Shown here piece after piece: positions 16,175 to 24,096 of a DNA stretch of 64,000 nucleotides. Both the position numbers and the translations under genes were made by a program. The DNA comes from Bacteroidia bacterium (lineage in GTDB: Bacteria > Bacteroidota > Bacteroidia > Flavobacteriales > Flavobacteriaceae): NCBI GenBank assembly GCA_030427585.1, contig JAUIBW010000008.1, positions 69,831-133,830 on the forward strand, read 5' to 3'. The notes below the pieces were generated by a model. It was given only the letters and a program-made list of their open reading frames with translations. It did not search any database and was not told the DNA's origin. Within the stretch, counting starts at the first letter, position 1. Every line of letters begins with the position of its first letter.

Positions 16175-16226
16175 CGATAGCTTAAAGTTTTGGTAACATA
16201 AAAACTCACTAAATAAAATATTTTTG
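16172..16226 (+). promoter_or_regulatory. Putative Pho box and promoter of a small RNA
   Basis: TAACG, TAAAG and TAACA start at 16172, 16183 and 16194, 11 bp apart. A consensus TAnnTTTG element, TATTTTTG, follows at 16219-16226, with TTTG exactly 29 bp after the last TAACA start, the same distance as at the PiT promoter. No start codon with a plausible frame follows before the terminator. Confidence 0.5.
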
Positions 16227-16231
16227 GCGAG

Positions 16232-16327
16232 TCGCAAGACAAATGTAGTTTCAAAAAATCATATTAGTTTTTGTCGACTTAGATTTTTGAAATGCAGGGC
16301 TAACCTAAAACGGTTAGCCTTTTTTTT
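16232..16327 (+). ncRNA. Candidate Pho-controlled small RNA, about 95 nt
   Basis: The start is estimated 6 nt after the -7 element and the end is the T-run of a strong terminator. A stem can form between TTTCAAAAAATC (from about 16250) and GATTTTTGAAA (16282-16292), followed by the terminator hairpin GGCTAACC/GGTTAGCC. I do not recognise a known RNA family. Alternatively the hairpin only terminates transcription of the old chrA gene. Confidence 0.4.
16298..16327 (+). terminator. Rho-independent terminator
   Basis: Arms 16298-16305 and 16312-16319 (GGCTAACC/GGTTAGCC), loop TAAAAC, then eight T. Textbook form. Confidence 0.88.
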
Positions 16328-16368
16328 GCATAAATACTAAAAAAAAACATTTTAATATAATTATTATA

Positions 16369-16412
16369 AAACATTAAGTTAACATTAAGTTAACATTGAT
16401 ACAGGTTCTTTG
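16369..16412 (+). promoter_or_regulatory. Putative Pho box and promoter of the porin gene
   Basis: AAACA, TAACA and TAACA start at 16369, 16380 and 16391, with near-identical 11-bp units AACATTAAGTT. GTTCTTTGC follows, its TTTG starting at 16409: 18 bp after the last TAACA start and 29 bp after the previous one. This matches the TonB promoter at 14452-14528. Confidence 0.7.
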
Positions 16413-16437
16413 CAAGCGACAAAAACTAGTATCGATT

Positions 16438-17637
16438 ATGAAATTAAAGAATACACTAACGGCGTTAGTTCTATTTACCCTTTGTTTTGTAAATGCTCAG
16501 GAAACTACTGAAACTAAATTTGGAAAAGGAATCTTAAATGTTATTGCCAAAGATAGCTCCTGGAGCATAAAATTTGCAACCAGGTTTCAATTACTTTCTA
16601 CTACCGGTTGGGATATTAACGATAATAATTATAGCAAACCAGAAACCAACTTCCTCGTAAGAAGAGCGCGTTTAAAATTTAGTGGTTTTGCTTATAGCCC
16701 AAAAATTAAATATAAAATAGAATTGGGGTTATCTAATAGGGATATTTCTGGTGCTTCAGAATTCACTAGCAATGCTCCACGTTATATTCTAGATGCTGTT
16801 ATAAAGTGGAATTTCTACAAAAACTTTACACTTTGGGCAGGACAAACAAAATTGCCTGGCAATGTAGAACGTGTTATTTCTTCGGCAAACTTACAACTAG
16901 TAGATCGTTCAAGATTAAATAGTCGTTTTAATATAGATCGTGATTTAGGAATACAGTTACGACATCACTTTAAATTATCAGATAAATTTATCGTTAGAGA
17001 AGCTTTCGCAGTTTCCCAGGGTGAAGGAAGAAATATTACCAGTGGAAATTTAGGTGGCCATCAATATACAGGAAGATTAGAATTATTACCTTTTGGGAAA
17101 TTTAAAAGTAAAGGAGATTATAAAGGAGGGGATCTTAAGAGAGAACAAACTCCTAAGTTAATGCTGGCGGCAACTTATGATTTTAATGCAGATGCCGTAA
17201 AAAACAGAAGTAATCAAGGTTCTTATATGCAAACCAGTACTGGTTTTTATGAGACAAATATTTCTACCATATTTGTAGATGCTATGTTTAAATATAAAGG
17301 TTTTTCTTTTATGGGAGAATTTGCAGATAGAGAAGCGGATAAAGCAATTGCAGTAGAAGAAGATGGAACGCCAACCGGAGATATAGTTCAGGTGGGTAAT
17401 GCGTTAAATCTTCAAGCTGGATATTTGTTTAAAAGTAATTGGGAAATCGCAGGACGTTATACCAACCTTAATTATGATGCAATTGTTGGAAAAAGTCTTG
17501 AAGAACAATATACCCTTGGGGTATCAAAATATGTTGCTGGTCATAACTTAAAAGTTCAATCTGATATAAGTTATACTACTGAATACGGTAGTGGCAGTGG
17601 GTTAATGTATAGATTACAATTTGATATACATTTCTAA
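16438..17637 (+). CDS. Phosphate-selective porin (OprP/OprO family)
   Basis: 399 residues from the ATG at 16438. An upstream in-frame start would overlap the promoter and lacks a signal peptide at its N-terminus, so it was not used. Signal peptide MKLKNTLTALVLFTLCFVNAQ, then a beta-barrel with alternating strands, including FLVRRARLKFSGFAYSP, LDAVIKWNFYKNFTLWAGQTKLPG and RDLGIQLRHHF. This R-R-A-R and W-A-G-Q-x-K-x-P pattern is typical of the porin O/P family, which lets phosphate or polyphosphate through the outer membrane. It lies 77 bp before the PiT transporter gene and shares its type of promoter array, which fits phosphate uptake. Anion selectivity itself cannot be shown from sequence. 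Confidence 0.88.
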   Translation: MKLKNTLTALVLFTLCFVNAQETTETKFGKGILNVIAKDSSWSIKFATRFQLLSTTGWDINDNNYSKPETNFLVRRARLKFSGFAYSPKIKYKIELGLSNRDISGASEFTSNAPRYILDAVIKWNFYKNFTLWAGQTKLPGNVERVISSANLQLVDRSRLNSRFNIDRDLGIQLRHHFKLSDKFIVREAFAVSQGEGRNITSGNLGGHQYTGRLELLPFGKFKSKGDYKGGDLKREQTPKLMLAATYDFNADAVKNRSNQGSYMQTSTGFYETNISTIFVDAMFKYKGFSFMGEFADREADKAIAVEEDGTPTGDIVQVGNALNLQAGYLFKSNWEIAGRYTNLNYDAIVGKSLEEQYTLGVSKYVAGHNLKVQSDISYTTEYGSGSGLMYRLQFDIHF

Positions 17638-17653
17638 ATCACAGGCCAATACA

Positions 17654-17697
17654 TAACAGTTTGGTAACATTAAGCTGAGAATTGATTATAATATTTG
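17654..17697 (+). promoter_or_regulatory. Putative Pho box and promoter of the PiT gene
   Basis: TAACA starts at 17654 and 17665, 11 bp apart (units TAACAGTTTGG and TAACATTAAGC). TATAATATTTGC follows, its TTTG at 17694, 29 bp after the second TAACA start. The gene therefore seems to have its own promoter rather than relying on porin read-through. Confidence 0.6.
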
Positions 17698-17714
17698 CAC
17701 CTTAAACAAAAAGT

Positions 17715-20105
17715 ATGGATAATATTTATTTATTAATGGTAGTCGCATTAGCTATATTAGCGATTGCCGATCTTGTTGTGGGAGTTAGCAATGATGCTGT
17801 TAACTTCTTAAATTCTGCTATTGGTTCTAAAGCAGTTTCTTTTAGAACAATTATGATTGTTGCCAGTATTGGTATTGCAGCTGGAGCTGTTTTCTCTAGT
17901 GGATTAATGGAAGTAGCAAGAAAAGGAATTTTTAATCCTGGTGAATTCTATTTTGATGAAATCATGATCATTTTTATGGCGGTTATGATAACCGACATTC
18001 TCCTTCTCGACTTTTTTAATACGTTGGGGATGCCAACTTCGACAACAGTATCTATCGTATTTAACCTTTTGGGAGCAGCAGTATCTATCGCATTAATTAA
18101 AATTGGAGCAGACCAAGGGTTAACTTTTTCTGATTTAGGAAACTACATTAATACCAAGACAGCAACTAAAATTATTAGTGGTATTTTGCTCTCGGTAGTG
18201 ATAGCATTCTCGGTAGGTGCCATTGTGCAATTTATAACTCGTTTATTACTATCCTATAATTTTCAAAAGAAAGCTAAATGGGTTGGTGCTTTATTTGGAG
18301 GAATTGCATTAACTGCATTGTTGTATTTCATTTTCATGAAAGGAATTAAAGGAACCAATTACGCCAAAGCTATAGTTGATATTGTATACAATGGCGGCCC
18401 TGAAGGGTTATTAGATTGGGCCAATACTTATTTTGGTAGTGCATATGAAAATGTAAAGGAACTGGCAAAAGCTCAGAAAGACCTTTTCAAGATAGATGGT
18501 GATGCAGGAACAATCAAAATGACTTTAAGAGGATTTTTAGAAACTTATGTATTTCAGATCGTAGCTGCCGGTTTTGCATTGTGGTCAGTATTATCGTATA
18601 TACTTATTAATTTCTTTAAAGTAAATATTTATAAGCTTATTATTATTGTTGGTACATTCGGATTGGCATTAGCTTTTTCGGGTAATGATTTGGTAAATTT
18701 TATTGGTGTACCAATAGCGGGTTGGCAATCTTATGAAGCCTGGGTAGCTTCTGGGGTTCCTGCTGCAGAGTTTTCTATGGATGTTCTAGCCAAAAAAGTA
18801 GATACTCCAACCTTACTATTATTGGGTTCAGGAATAATAATGGTGCTTACATTATGGTTTTCGAAAAAAGCTCGATATGTTGCCGATACCGAAATTAACC
18901 TTTCTAGAGAAGGGGAAGCTAAAGAACGTTTTAAACCAAATTTTCTATCAAGAGGTGTTGTAAGAGGTACCGTTTTGATATCTCAGGGACTAGGTATTAT
19001 TACTCCAAAACCTGCAATGGAATTCATAGAAAAAAGATTTACCAAACCTGTCATAGACTTGCCAAAGAATAAAAGCTACGAAATGCCTGCATTCGATATG
19101 GTAAGAGCTGCTGTAAATCTTATGGTTGCAGGAGTTTTAATTTCTATTGCAACTTCTATGGGATTACCACTTTCTACAACCTATGTTACTTTTATGGTAG
19201 CAATGGGTACCTCATTAGCAGATAGAGCATGGGGAACAGAGAGTGCCGTATATCGTGTAGCAGGAGTACTTAATGTAATTGGTGGATGGTTCTTTACTGC
19301 TATAAGCGCATTTGTAGCAGCCGCAACGGTAGCATTTTTAATCAATCTAGGAGGGCCAATAATGATTGCCGTACTGTTACTCGTTGCTGTATTGCTTTTG
19401 GCAAGAAATACTATTAATTATAGAAAGAGAGTTAAAGCAGAGAAAGCAGAAGATAGTCTTAAAAATTCTGAGAGCAGCTCGGTTCAAGGAGTTATCGAAG
19501 AAAGTGCAGATAATATCAAATCCTTTGTAAACAGAGGAAACAAAATTTACACAAGCACAATAGAAAGCCTTGTGAAATATGATTTAATCGCCTTAAAGAA
19601 AAGTAAAAAAGGAATTGCTAAACTAGATGAAGAAGTTGAAGAACTAAGAGATAATATTTTCTACTTTATCAAAAATCTAGATGAATCTAGTGTGGGTGCC
19701 AGTAATTTTTATATTAATATTTTAGGGTATCTACAAGATATGTCTCAATCTTTGGAATATATCACCAAAGCAAGTCACAAACATGTAAACAACAATCATA
19801 AAAAACTTCGATTTAATCAGATTAAAGATTTAAAAGAAATCGAAGAACAATTAAATGAGTTGTTTGGACAAATCAAAAAAGCATTTAGTGATAGAGATTT
19901 TGATCATATTGATACCATTATTAATGAAAAACAAGAACTCTTTAATAAGGTAAATCAAAAAATTGATAAACAAGTTTCAAGAACAAGAACTGAAGAAAAT
20001 AGCCCAAAAAATACAACCTTGTATTTTGGGTTACTATTAGAAACTAAAGATCTTATTACAGCAACAATGAACTTACTAGAAACCTATAGAGAAAATAAAT
20101 CGTAA
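17715..20105 (+). CDS. pit: PiT-family inorganic phosphate transporter with PhoU-like C-terminal domain
   Basis: 796 residues. Both PiT signature regions are visible: DLVVGVSNDAVNFLNSAIGSKA near residue 20 and FSGNDLVNFIGVPIAGW near residue 334, with N-D-x-V-N-F conserved in each. Hydrophobic segments fill residues 1-570. From about 600 the protein is soluble and helical (NIKSFVNRGNKIYTSTIES ... LLETKDLITATMNLLETY), resembling a PhoU or DUF47 bundle. Bacterial PiT proteins are usually 400-550 residues; fused PhoU-like tails occur in Bacteroidota. It should import phosphate with a proton or sodium gradient, the tail probably acting as a regulator. It lies between the porin and phoBR. Confidence 0.92.
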   Translation: MDNIYLLMVVALAILAIADLVVGVSNDAVNFLNSAIGSKAVSFRTIMIVASIGIAAGAVFSSGLMEVARKGIFNPGEFYFDEIMIIFMAVMITDILLLDFFNTLGMPTSTTVSIVFNLLGAAVSIALIKIGADQGLTFSDLGNYINTKTATKIISGILLSVVIAFSVGAIVQFITRLLLSYNFQKKAKWVGALFGGIALTALLYFIFMKGIKGTNYAKAIVDIVYNGGPEGLLDWANTYFGSAYENVKELAKAQKDLFKIDGDAGTIKMTLRGFLETYVFQIVAAGFALWSVLSYILINFFKVNIYKLIIIVGTFGLALAFSGNDLVNFIGVPIAGWQSYEAWVASGVPAAEFSMDVLAKKVDTPTLLLLGSGIIMVLTLWFSKKARYVADTEINLSREGEAKERFKPNFLSRGVVRGTVLISQGLGIITPKPAMEFIEKRFTKPVIDLPKNKSYEMPAFDMVRAAVNLMVAGVLISIATSMGLPLSTTYVTFMVAMGTSLADRAWGTESAVYRVAGVLNVIGGWFFTAISAFVAAATVAFLINLGGPIMIAVLLLVAVLLLARNTINYRKRVKAEKAEDSLKNSESSSVQGVIEESADNIKSFVNRGNKIYTSTIESLVKYDLIALKKSKKGIAKLDEEVEELRDNIFYFIKNLDESSVGASNFYINILGYLQDMSQSLEYITKASHKHVNNNHKKLRFNQIKDLKEIEEQLNELFGQIKKAFSDRDFDHIDTIINEKQELFNKVNQKIDKQVSRTRTEENSPKNTTLYFGLLLETKDLITATMNLLETYRENKS

Positions 20106-20122
20106 ATCACATCTCTTAATAA

Positions 20123-20168
20123 AACTATAAAAAGGCTTAGTATAATAATATTAAGCCTTTTTATAGTT
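20123..20168 (+). terminator. Terminator after the PiT gene
   Basis: A 17-bp perfect stem (arms 20123-20139 and 20152-20168, core AAAAAGGCTTA/TAAGCCTTTTT) with a 12-nt loop. It isolates phoB from upstream transcription, so phoBR needs its own promoter. Confidence 0.8.
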
Positions 20169-20202
20169 AATTTTCAGCATGTGAATTTTATATAAAAAAT
20201 CA

Positions 20203-20251
20203 CGTTAAGCAAATGTTATCTACTCATACCATTAATGTTAGCTTATCGTTA
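20203..20251. promoter_or_regulatory. Phased TGTTA array upstream of phoBR
   Basis: CGTTA, TGTTA, TGTTA and CGTTA start at 20203, 20214, 20236 and 20247: spacings of 11, 22 and 11 bp, so four of five phased positions are filled. The array lies 74-122 bp before the phoB ATG and is inverted relative to the porin and PiT sites. It could mediate autoregulation of phoBR. Confidence 0.5.
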
Positions 20252-20324
20252 CCAAATCTATATAAATATGTATACTTCGTATTAAGTGGTATATTTATCC
20301 AATGTTATGTAATGCTATACTATA

Positions 20325-21008
20325 ATGAACAAAAAAGATATTACGATACTATTAGTTGATGACGAACCTGATATTTTAGAAATTGTCGGGTATAACCTTA
20401 CTGCAGAAGGATATACAGTAATAACTGCAGAAAATGGTGTTGAAGCTGTAAAAGCTGCAAAAAAGAAAAAACCACATCTAATTATTCTTGATGTAATGAT
20501 GCCAGAGATGGATGGTATCGAAGCCTGTGAACATATAAGAAAGTTACCAGACTTGCAAAATACAATCATTACCTTTCTTACAGCACGGGGTGAAGATTAT
20601 TCGCAAGTTGCTGGATTTGATGCAGGAGCAGATGATTATATCACAAAGCCAATTCGACCAAAAGTTTTGGTAAGTAAAGTAAAAGCCCTATTAAGAAGAC
20701 TTAAAGAAGAAGAGTCTTCAGACAATGTGGTTAAAATAGGAAATTTAGTCATTAACAGAGATGAATACAAAATTGTTAAAGACAAAAAAGAAATTGTATT
20801 GCCAAGAAAAGAATTCGAATTACTATCTTTATTGGCCTCTAAGCCCGGCAAGGTTTTTAAGCGAGAAGATATTCTTGACAAGGTTTGGGGTAATGAGGTC
20901 ATTGTAGGTGGTCGTACAATTGATGTGCATATTAGAAAATTAAGAGAAAAAATCGGCGATAATAGTTTTAAAACTATTAAAGGAGTAGGATATAAGTTTG
21001 TAGTTTAA
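20325..21008 (+). CDS. phoB: PhoB-like response regulator
   Basis: 227 residues. Receiver domain about 5-120 with acidic pocket D12-D13, phosphoacceptor D56 (LIILDVMMPEMDG), T87 region (TFLTARGE) and lysine in DYITKPIRP. A winged-helix OmpR/PhoB effector domain spans about 132-227 (PRKEFELLSLLASKPGKVFKREDIL, GGRTIDVHIRKLREKIG, IKGVGYKFV). It overlaps the next gene's ATG by one base, so the two proteins are made from one message. The adjacent PiT and porin genes support PhoB identity rather than another OmpR-type regulator. The 11-bp repeats in this island are the natural candidate binding sites. Confidence 0.9.
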   Translation: MNKKDITILLVDDEPDILEIVGYNLTAEGYTVITAENGVEAVKAAKKKKPHLIILDVMMPEMDGIEACEHIRKLPDLQNTIITFLTARGEDYSQVAGFDAGADDYITKPIRPKVLVSKVKALLRRLKEEESSDNVVKIGNLVINRDEYKIVKDKKEIVLPRKEFELLSLLASKPGKVFKREDILDKVWGNEVIVGGRTIDVHIRKLREKIGDNSFKTIKGVGYKFVV

Positions 21009-22087
21009 TGGCAGAAAACTTTAAAAAGTCGTATAGATTTGCATATCTATCTTCTTTATATATAACCGTATTATTAACGCTCGCATTGAGCGTTTTTTTA
21101 TACACTCAATCCCTGTTTAATCCTTTTTTTATATTGGGTTTTACACTAGGGTGTTATTTAATTTGTTTCCTAATTATTCAATATAGAGTAGAAAAGTTTA
21201 TTTATCGTAGAGTACGCAAAATCTATGATGATATAGAAATGTTAGAAGTAGATACCATTGGAGGAAATCCGGTTACTACAGATATGAGAACTCTTATCAA
21301 AGAAGTTGAAAAATTTGCTCAACAAAGAAAAACAGAGATCGAAACCCTAAAAATTAGAGAAGCGTATCGTAAAGAATTTATGGGTAACGTTTCTCATGAG
21401 TTGAAAACACCCCTATTTACTGTTCAAGGATATATTCTTACTCTCCTCGATGGAGCAATGGATGATCCCGAAATTCTAAACAAATATTTAAATCGCGCAA
21501 ACAAAGGAGTTGAACGCCTAATTTATATTGTAAATGATCTGGACATGATTACTAAACTTGAAGTAGGTGATCTTAATCTTAATTATACTAATTTTGATAT
21601 TGTAGAATTAGTACAAAGTGTGTTTGATTTATATGAAATGAAAGCTGCAAAAAAGAATATTGCGCTTACATTTGATATGAATTATGAAGAACCTATACTT
21701 GTACATGCCGATAAAGAACGTATACAACAAGTACTTTCTAATTTGATTGTAAATTCAATAAAATACGGAAAAGAAGATGGTACTACAGAAGTAAGCATCG
21801 AAGATTTGATCCGCAATAAAACTATTATTAGAATTACTGATAACGGTGAAGGAATTGCACAAGCGCATATCCCACGATTGTTTGAGCGTTTTTATCGTGT
21901 AGATAAAAGCGGGTCGCGTAAAGAAGGTGGATCTGGTCTTGGGTTAGCTATTGTTAAACATATTATCGAGGCACATCATGAGCGAATCTATGTAGAAAGC
22001 GATTATCGAGTGGGAAGTGAATTTTCATTTACTTTGGAAAAAGTGAAAAAGTTCCCTATAATCAATGTCGGTACTAAAACTACTTAG
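21008..22087 (+). CDS. phoR: PhoR-like sensor histidine kinase
   Basis: 359 residues. Two transmembrane helices (about 13-31 and 38-58) with almost no periplasmic loop, a short linker without an evident PAS domain, a HisKA domain with H130 (FMGNVSHELKTPLFTVQGY), and a HATPase domain with N box (NLIVNSIKYG), G1 (ITDNGEGI), F (LFERFYRVD) and G2 (GGSGLGLAIVKHI). The small periplasmic part fits PhoR-type kinases that sense through the transport machinery. It overlaps phoB by one base, and its last 63 bp overlap the convergent glycosyltransferase gene. Confidence 0.9.
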   Translation: MAENFKKSYRFAYLSSLYITVLLTLALSVFLYTQSLFNPFFILGFTLGCYLICFLIIQYRVEKFIYRRVRKIYDDIEMLEVDTIGGNPVTTDMRTLIKEVEKFAQQRKTEIETLKIREAYRKEFMGNVSHELKTPLFTVQGYILTLLDGAMDDPEILNKYLNRANKGVERLIYIVNDLDMITKLEVGDLNLNYTNFDIVELVQSVFDLYEMKAAKKNIALTFDMNYEEPILVHADKERIQQVLSNLIVNSIKYGKEDGTTEVSIEDLIRNKTIIRITDNGEGIAQAHIPRLFERFYRVDKSGSRKEGGSGLGLAIVKHIIEAHHERIYVESDYRVGSEFSFTLEKVKKFPIINVGTKTT

Positions 22088-23080
22088 CCCTCTGTATGCA
22101 TTTAAATCCCTTAGTTTTGTTAATGTAAACTCGTTCTGATTACAACTAGGAACCAGCTTATTAACAGTTAAACGCTCTGCAAGATATTCTTGTTCAAACT
22201 GTCCGGGAGTAGGTATAAAGAAAGCTTTTTTCTTCAGTTTTGCAAGATCCATTACTGTTGTATACCCGGATCTTGAAATAATAAGATTGCTACTATTAAT
22301 AGTATCTTCCAGATCTTTTCCGGCTAAATAATTATGAATAGTAATATTATTTTTCACAAACGTCTGTTGGGTCTCTTCAATAAGTCCACGTACAAATACT
22401 ATCCTCTTGTCACTTTGTTCAAACTCATAAAACAATTTTTGTTCTAATAATGTACGTTGTGGCTCTGGTCCAGAAAGTAGCACCATGATATCATACTTTT
22501 TTGGAACAATCTGATATTCGAACCTGCTTAACGGCCCAAGATAAGTCACTGGTATACTATTTTTTCTAGGATGCCCTAATTCACCACTAAGATTAGGATC
22601 ATCTGCCATATCAGGCACCCAGCATACATCAAATTTTTTGATATACTTGTTATGCAACTTAGTACTTATAGAAGTAGTTTTTCCGCTCAATACAGTAAGC
22701 TGATGTGTAATAAATACAGAAGGAATACTCTTATGCCGTACTCCCATTCTGTTATCAGAAATAATACCACAAAATTTTTCCTGCTCAATGATTTTTTTTA
22801 TTGCTTTTTTTTCAGCACTAATTGCATGAGCAATTTTAGGGCTGTTTAGCAGCATCTTTAATTTAAAATTACTTCCTTTTTTAGAATATTCTATATTATA
22901 GGAGGGAAGTTCTTTAGTAAGTAGCATAGGAAACTCCTTCTTTAATAATGATAAGGCAACACCGTCTGAAGCAATAACAGGCTCCAGACCTTCTGCTAGT
23001 AATGCATTGATAATAGGAATACATCGGGTTGCATGACCTAGTCCCCAATTAAGAGGAGCAACAAGTACTTTTTTATTCAA
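22025..23080 (-). CDS. MurG-like glycosyltransferase
   Basis: 351 residues. The N-terminus VLVAPLNWGLGHATRC has the G-H-A-T-R nucleotide-sugar fold start typical of GT28/MurG-like enzymes. The C-terminal half has LLSGPEPQRTLLEQ and the ISRSGYTTVMDLAKLKKKA acceptor/donor loop followed by PTPGQFEQEYLA, matching the G-G-x-T-x-x-E and P-x-x-x-x-Q-x-x-N-A pattern in modified form. It probably transfers a sugar from UDP-sugar to a lipid or envelope acceptor; this is not MurG itself. Its 3' end overlaps phoR tail to tail by 63 bp. Confidence 0.8.
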   Translation of the reverse strand: MNKKVLVAPLNWGLGHATRCIPIINALLAEGLEPVIASDGVALSLLKKEFPMLLTKELPSYNIEYSKKGSNFKLKMLLNSPKIAHAISAEKKAIKKIIEQEKFCGIISDNRMGVRHKSIPSVFITHQLTVLSGKTTSISTKLHNKYIKKFDVCWVPDMADDPNLSGELGHPRKNSIPVTYLGPLSRFEYQIVPKKYDIMVLLSGPEPQRTLLEQKLFYEFEQSDKRIVFVRGLIEETQQTFVKNNITIHNYLAGKDLEDTINSSNLIISRSGYTTVMDLAKLKKKAFFIPTPGQFEQEYLAERLTVNKLVPSCNQNEFTLTKLRDLNAYRGLSSFSTDIDYRELFHFFQSK

Positions 23081-23407
23081 ACGTTCTAGTATTTAAGTTG
23101 TTATAGTAACTATCAATTTGATTCTTAATAATAAAAGTAATCCTATTTTCTTATGCATATATTTCCTTAATTTTACCAAAAAATTATCTTAAGTGAAATT
23201 TTATATTCAAAAACAAGAGTATATTGATTATTTAATTGAATCTGAATGATAAAAAACATATGTATTTCTCGTAGTAAGATGAGGTATAATGCAAATATTC
23301 GATGTAAAAAACTACTTCAATCATATTAAAGAAAGCTGTATCGAGAAGGGTTCGTGTAACACAAATCGAATTTAAAAGACAAGTAAATAAAGAAATTAAG
23401 AAGATCA
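23081..23407. other. Intergenic region, nothing recognised
   Basis: 327 bp of AT-rich DNA between divergent genes. No gene, RNA family or clear hairpin was identified. It must hold the two divergent promoters. Confidence 0.4.
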
Positions 23408-24082
23408 GTGGGTAGTAAGAATAAATTAAAACGATTTAACGAAAACAAAACCTTTCATAATGTAGTAGAACCTACTAGAGAAGATGTAATCAATAATACA
23501 TCGGGATATAAAGGAAAATGGAATGATAAATTTTTCAAAAATCAAAATCCAATTGTTCTAGAGTTAGGTTGTGGTAAAGGAGAATATACGGTAGGATTAG
23601 CCGAAAAATATCCCAATAAGAATTTTATTGGTATCGACATTAAGGGAGCTCGTTTTTGGAGAGGAGCAAAAACCGCAATAGAAAATGAGATGTCTAACGT
23701 AGGGTTTATAAGAACTCAAATAGAATTAATCGATCACATTTTTGAAGAACATGAGATTGATGAAATATGGATTACTTTCCCAGATCCGCAAATCAAATAC
23801 AAACGTACAAAACATCGGTTAACCAATCATGATTTCTTACAACGTTACAAAAAAATCCTGAAACCAAATGGCATTGTACACCTTAAAACAGACAGTGAAT
23901 TTATGCATGGATACACACTAGGGCTATTGCATGGCGAAGGACATAATATACTCTATTCTAATCATAATGTGTATCATAATGAAGGGTCTCCAGAAGTTGT
24001 AACTTCGATTCAAACTTTTTATGAAAAACAATATTTAGAACAAAATAAACCTATAACTTACATCCAATTTAAGATCACGTAA
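23408..24082 (+). CDS. trmB: tRNA (guanine-46-N7)-methyltransferase
   Basis: 224 residues from a GTG start. SAM-binding motif LELGCGKGEYTVGLAEKYP (about 52-70), FIGIDIKGARFWRGAKTA, and the signature IWITFPDPQIKYKRTKHRLT with the catalytic/tRNA-binding D-P-Q-x-K-x-x-R. It makes m7G46 in tRNA variable loops. Length is normal for the family. It heads a + strand run with the LysE exporter and the alkyltransferase-like gene. Confidence 0.95.
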   Translation: MGSKNKLKRFNENKTFHNVVEPTREDVINNTSGYKGKWNDKFFKNQNPIVLELGCGKGEYTVGLAEKYPNKNFIGIDIKGARFWRGAKTAIENEMSNVGFIRTQIELIDHIFEEHEIDEIWITFPDPQIKYKRTKHRLTNHDFLQRYKKILKPNGIVHLKTDSEFMHGYTLGLLHGEGHNILYSNHNVYHNEGSPEVVTSIQTFYEKQYLEQNKPITYIQFKIT

Positions 24083-24096
24083 TTACCTTAGTAATT

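Noticed and set aside
16396..16437. Upstream extension of the porin start
   Set aside because: It would overlap the promoter element and hide the signal peptide; ATG 16438 gives a clean signal peptide.
20303..20307. Additional TGTTA near the phoB start
   Set aside because: 56 bp from the array, not a multiple of 11, so not counted as part of it.
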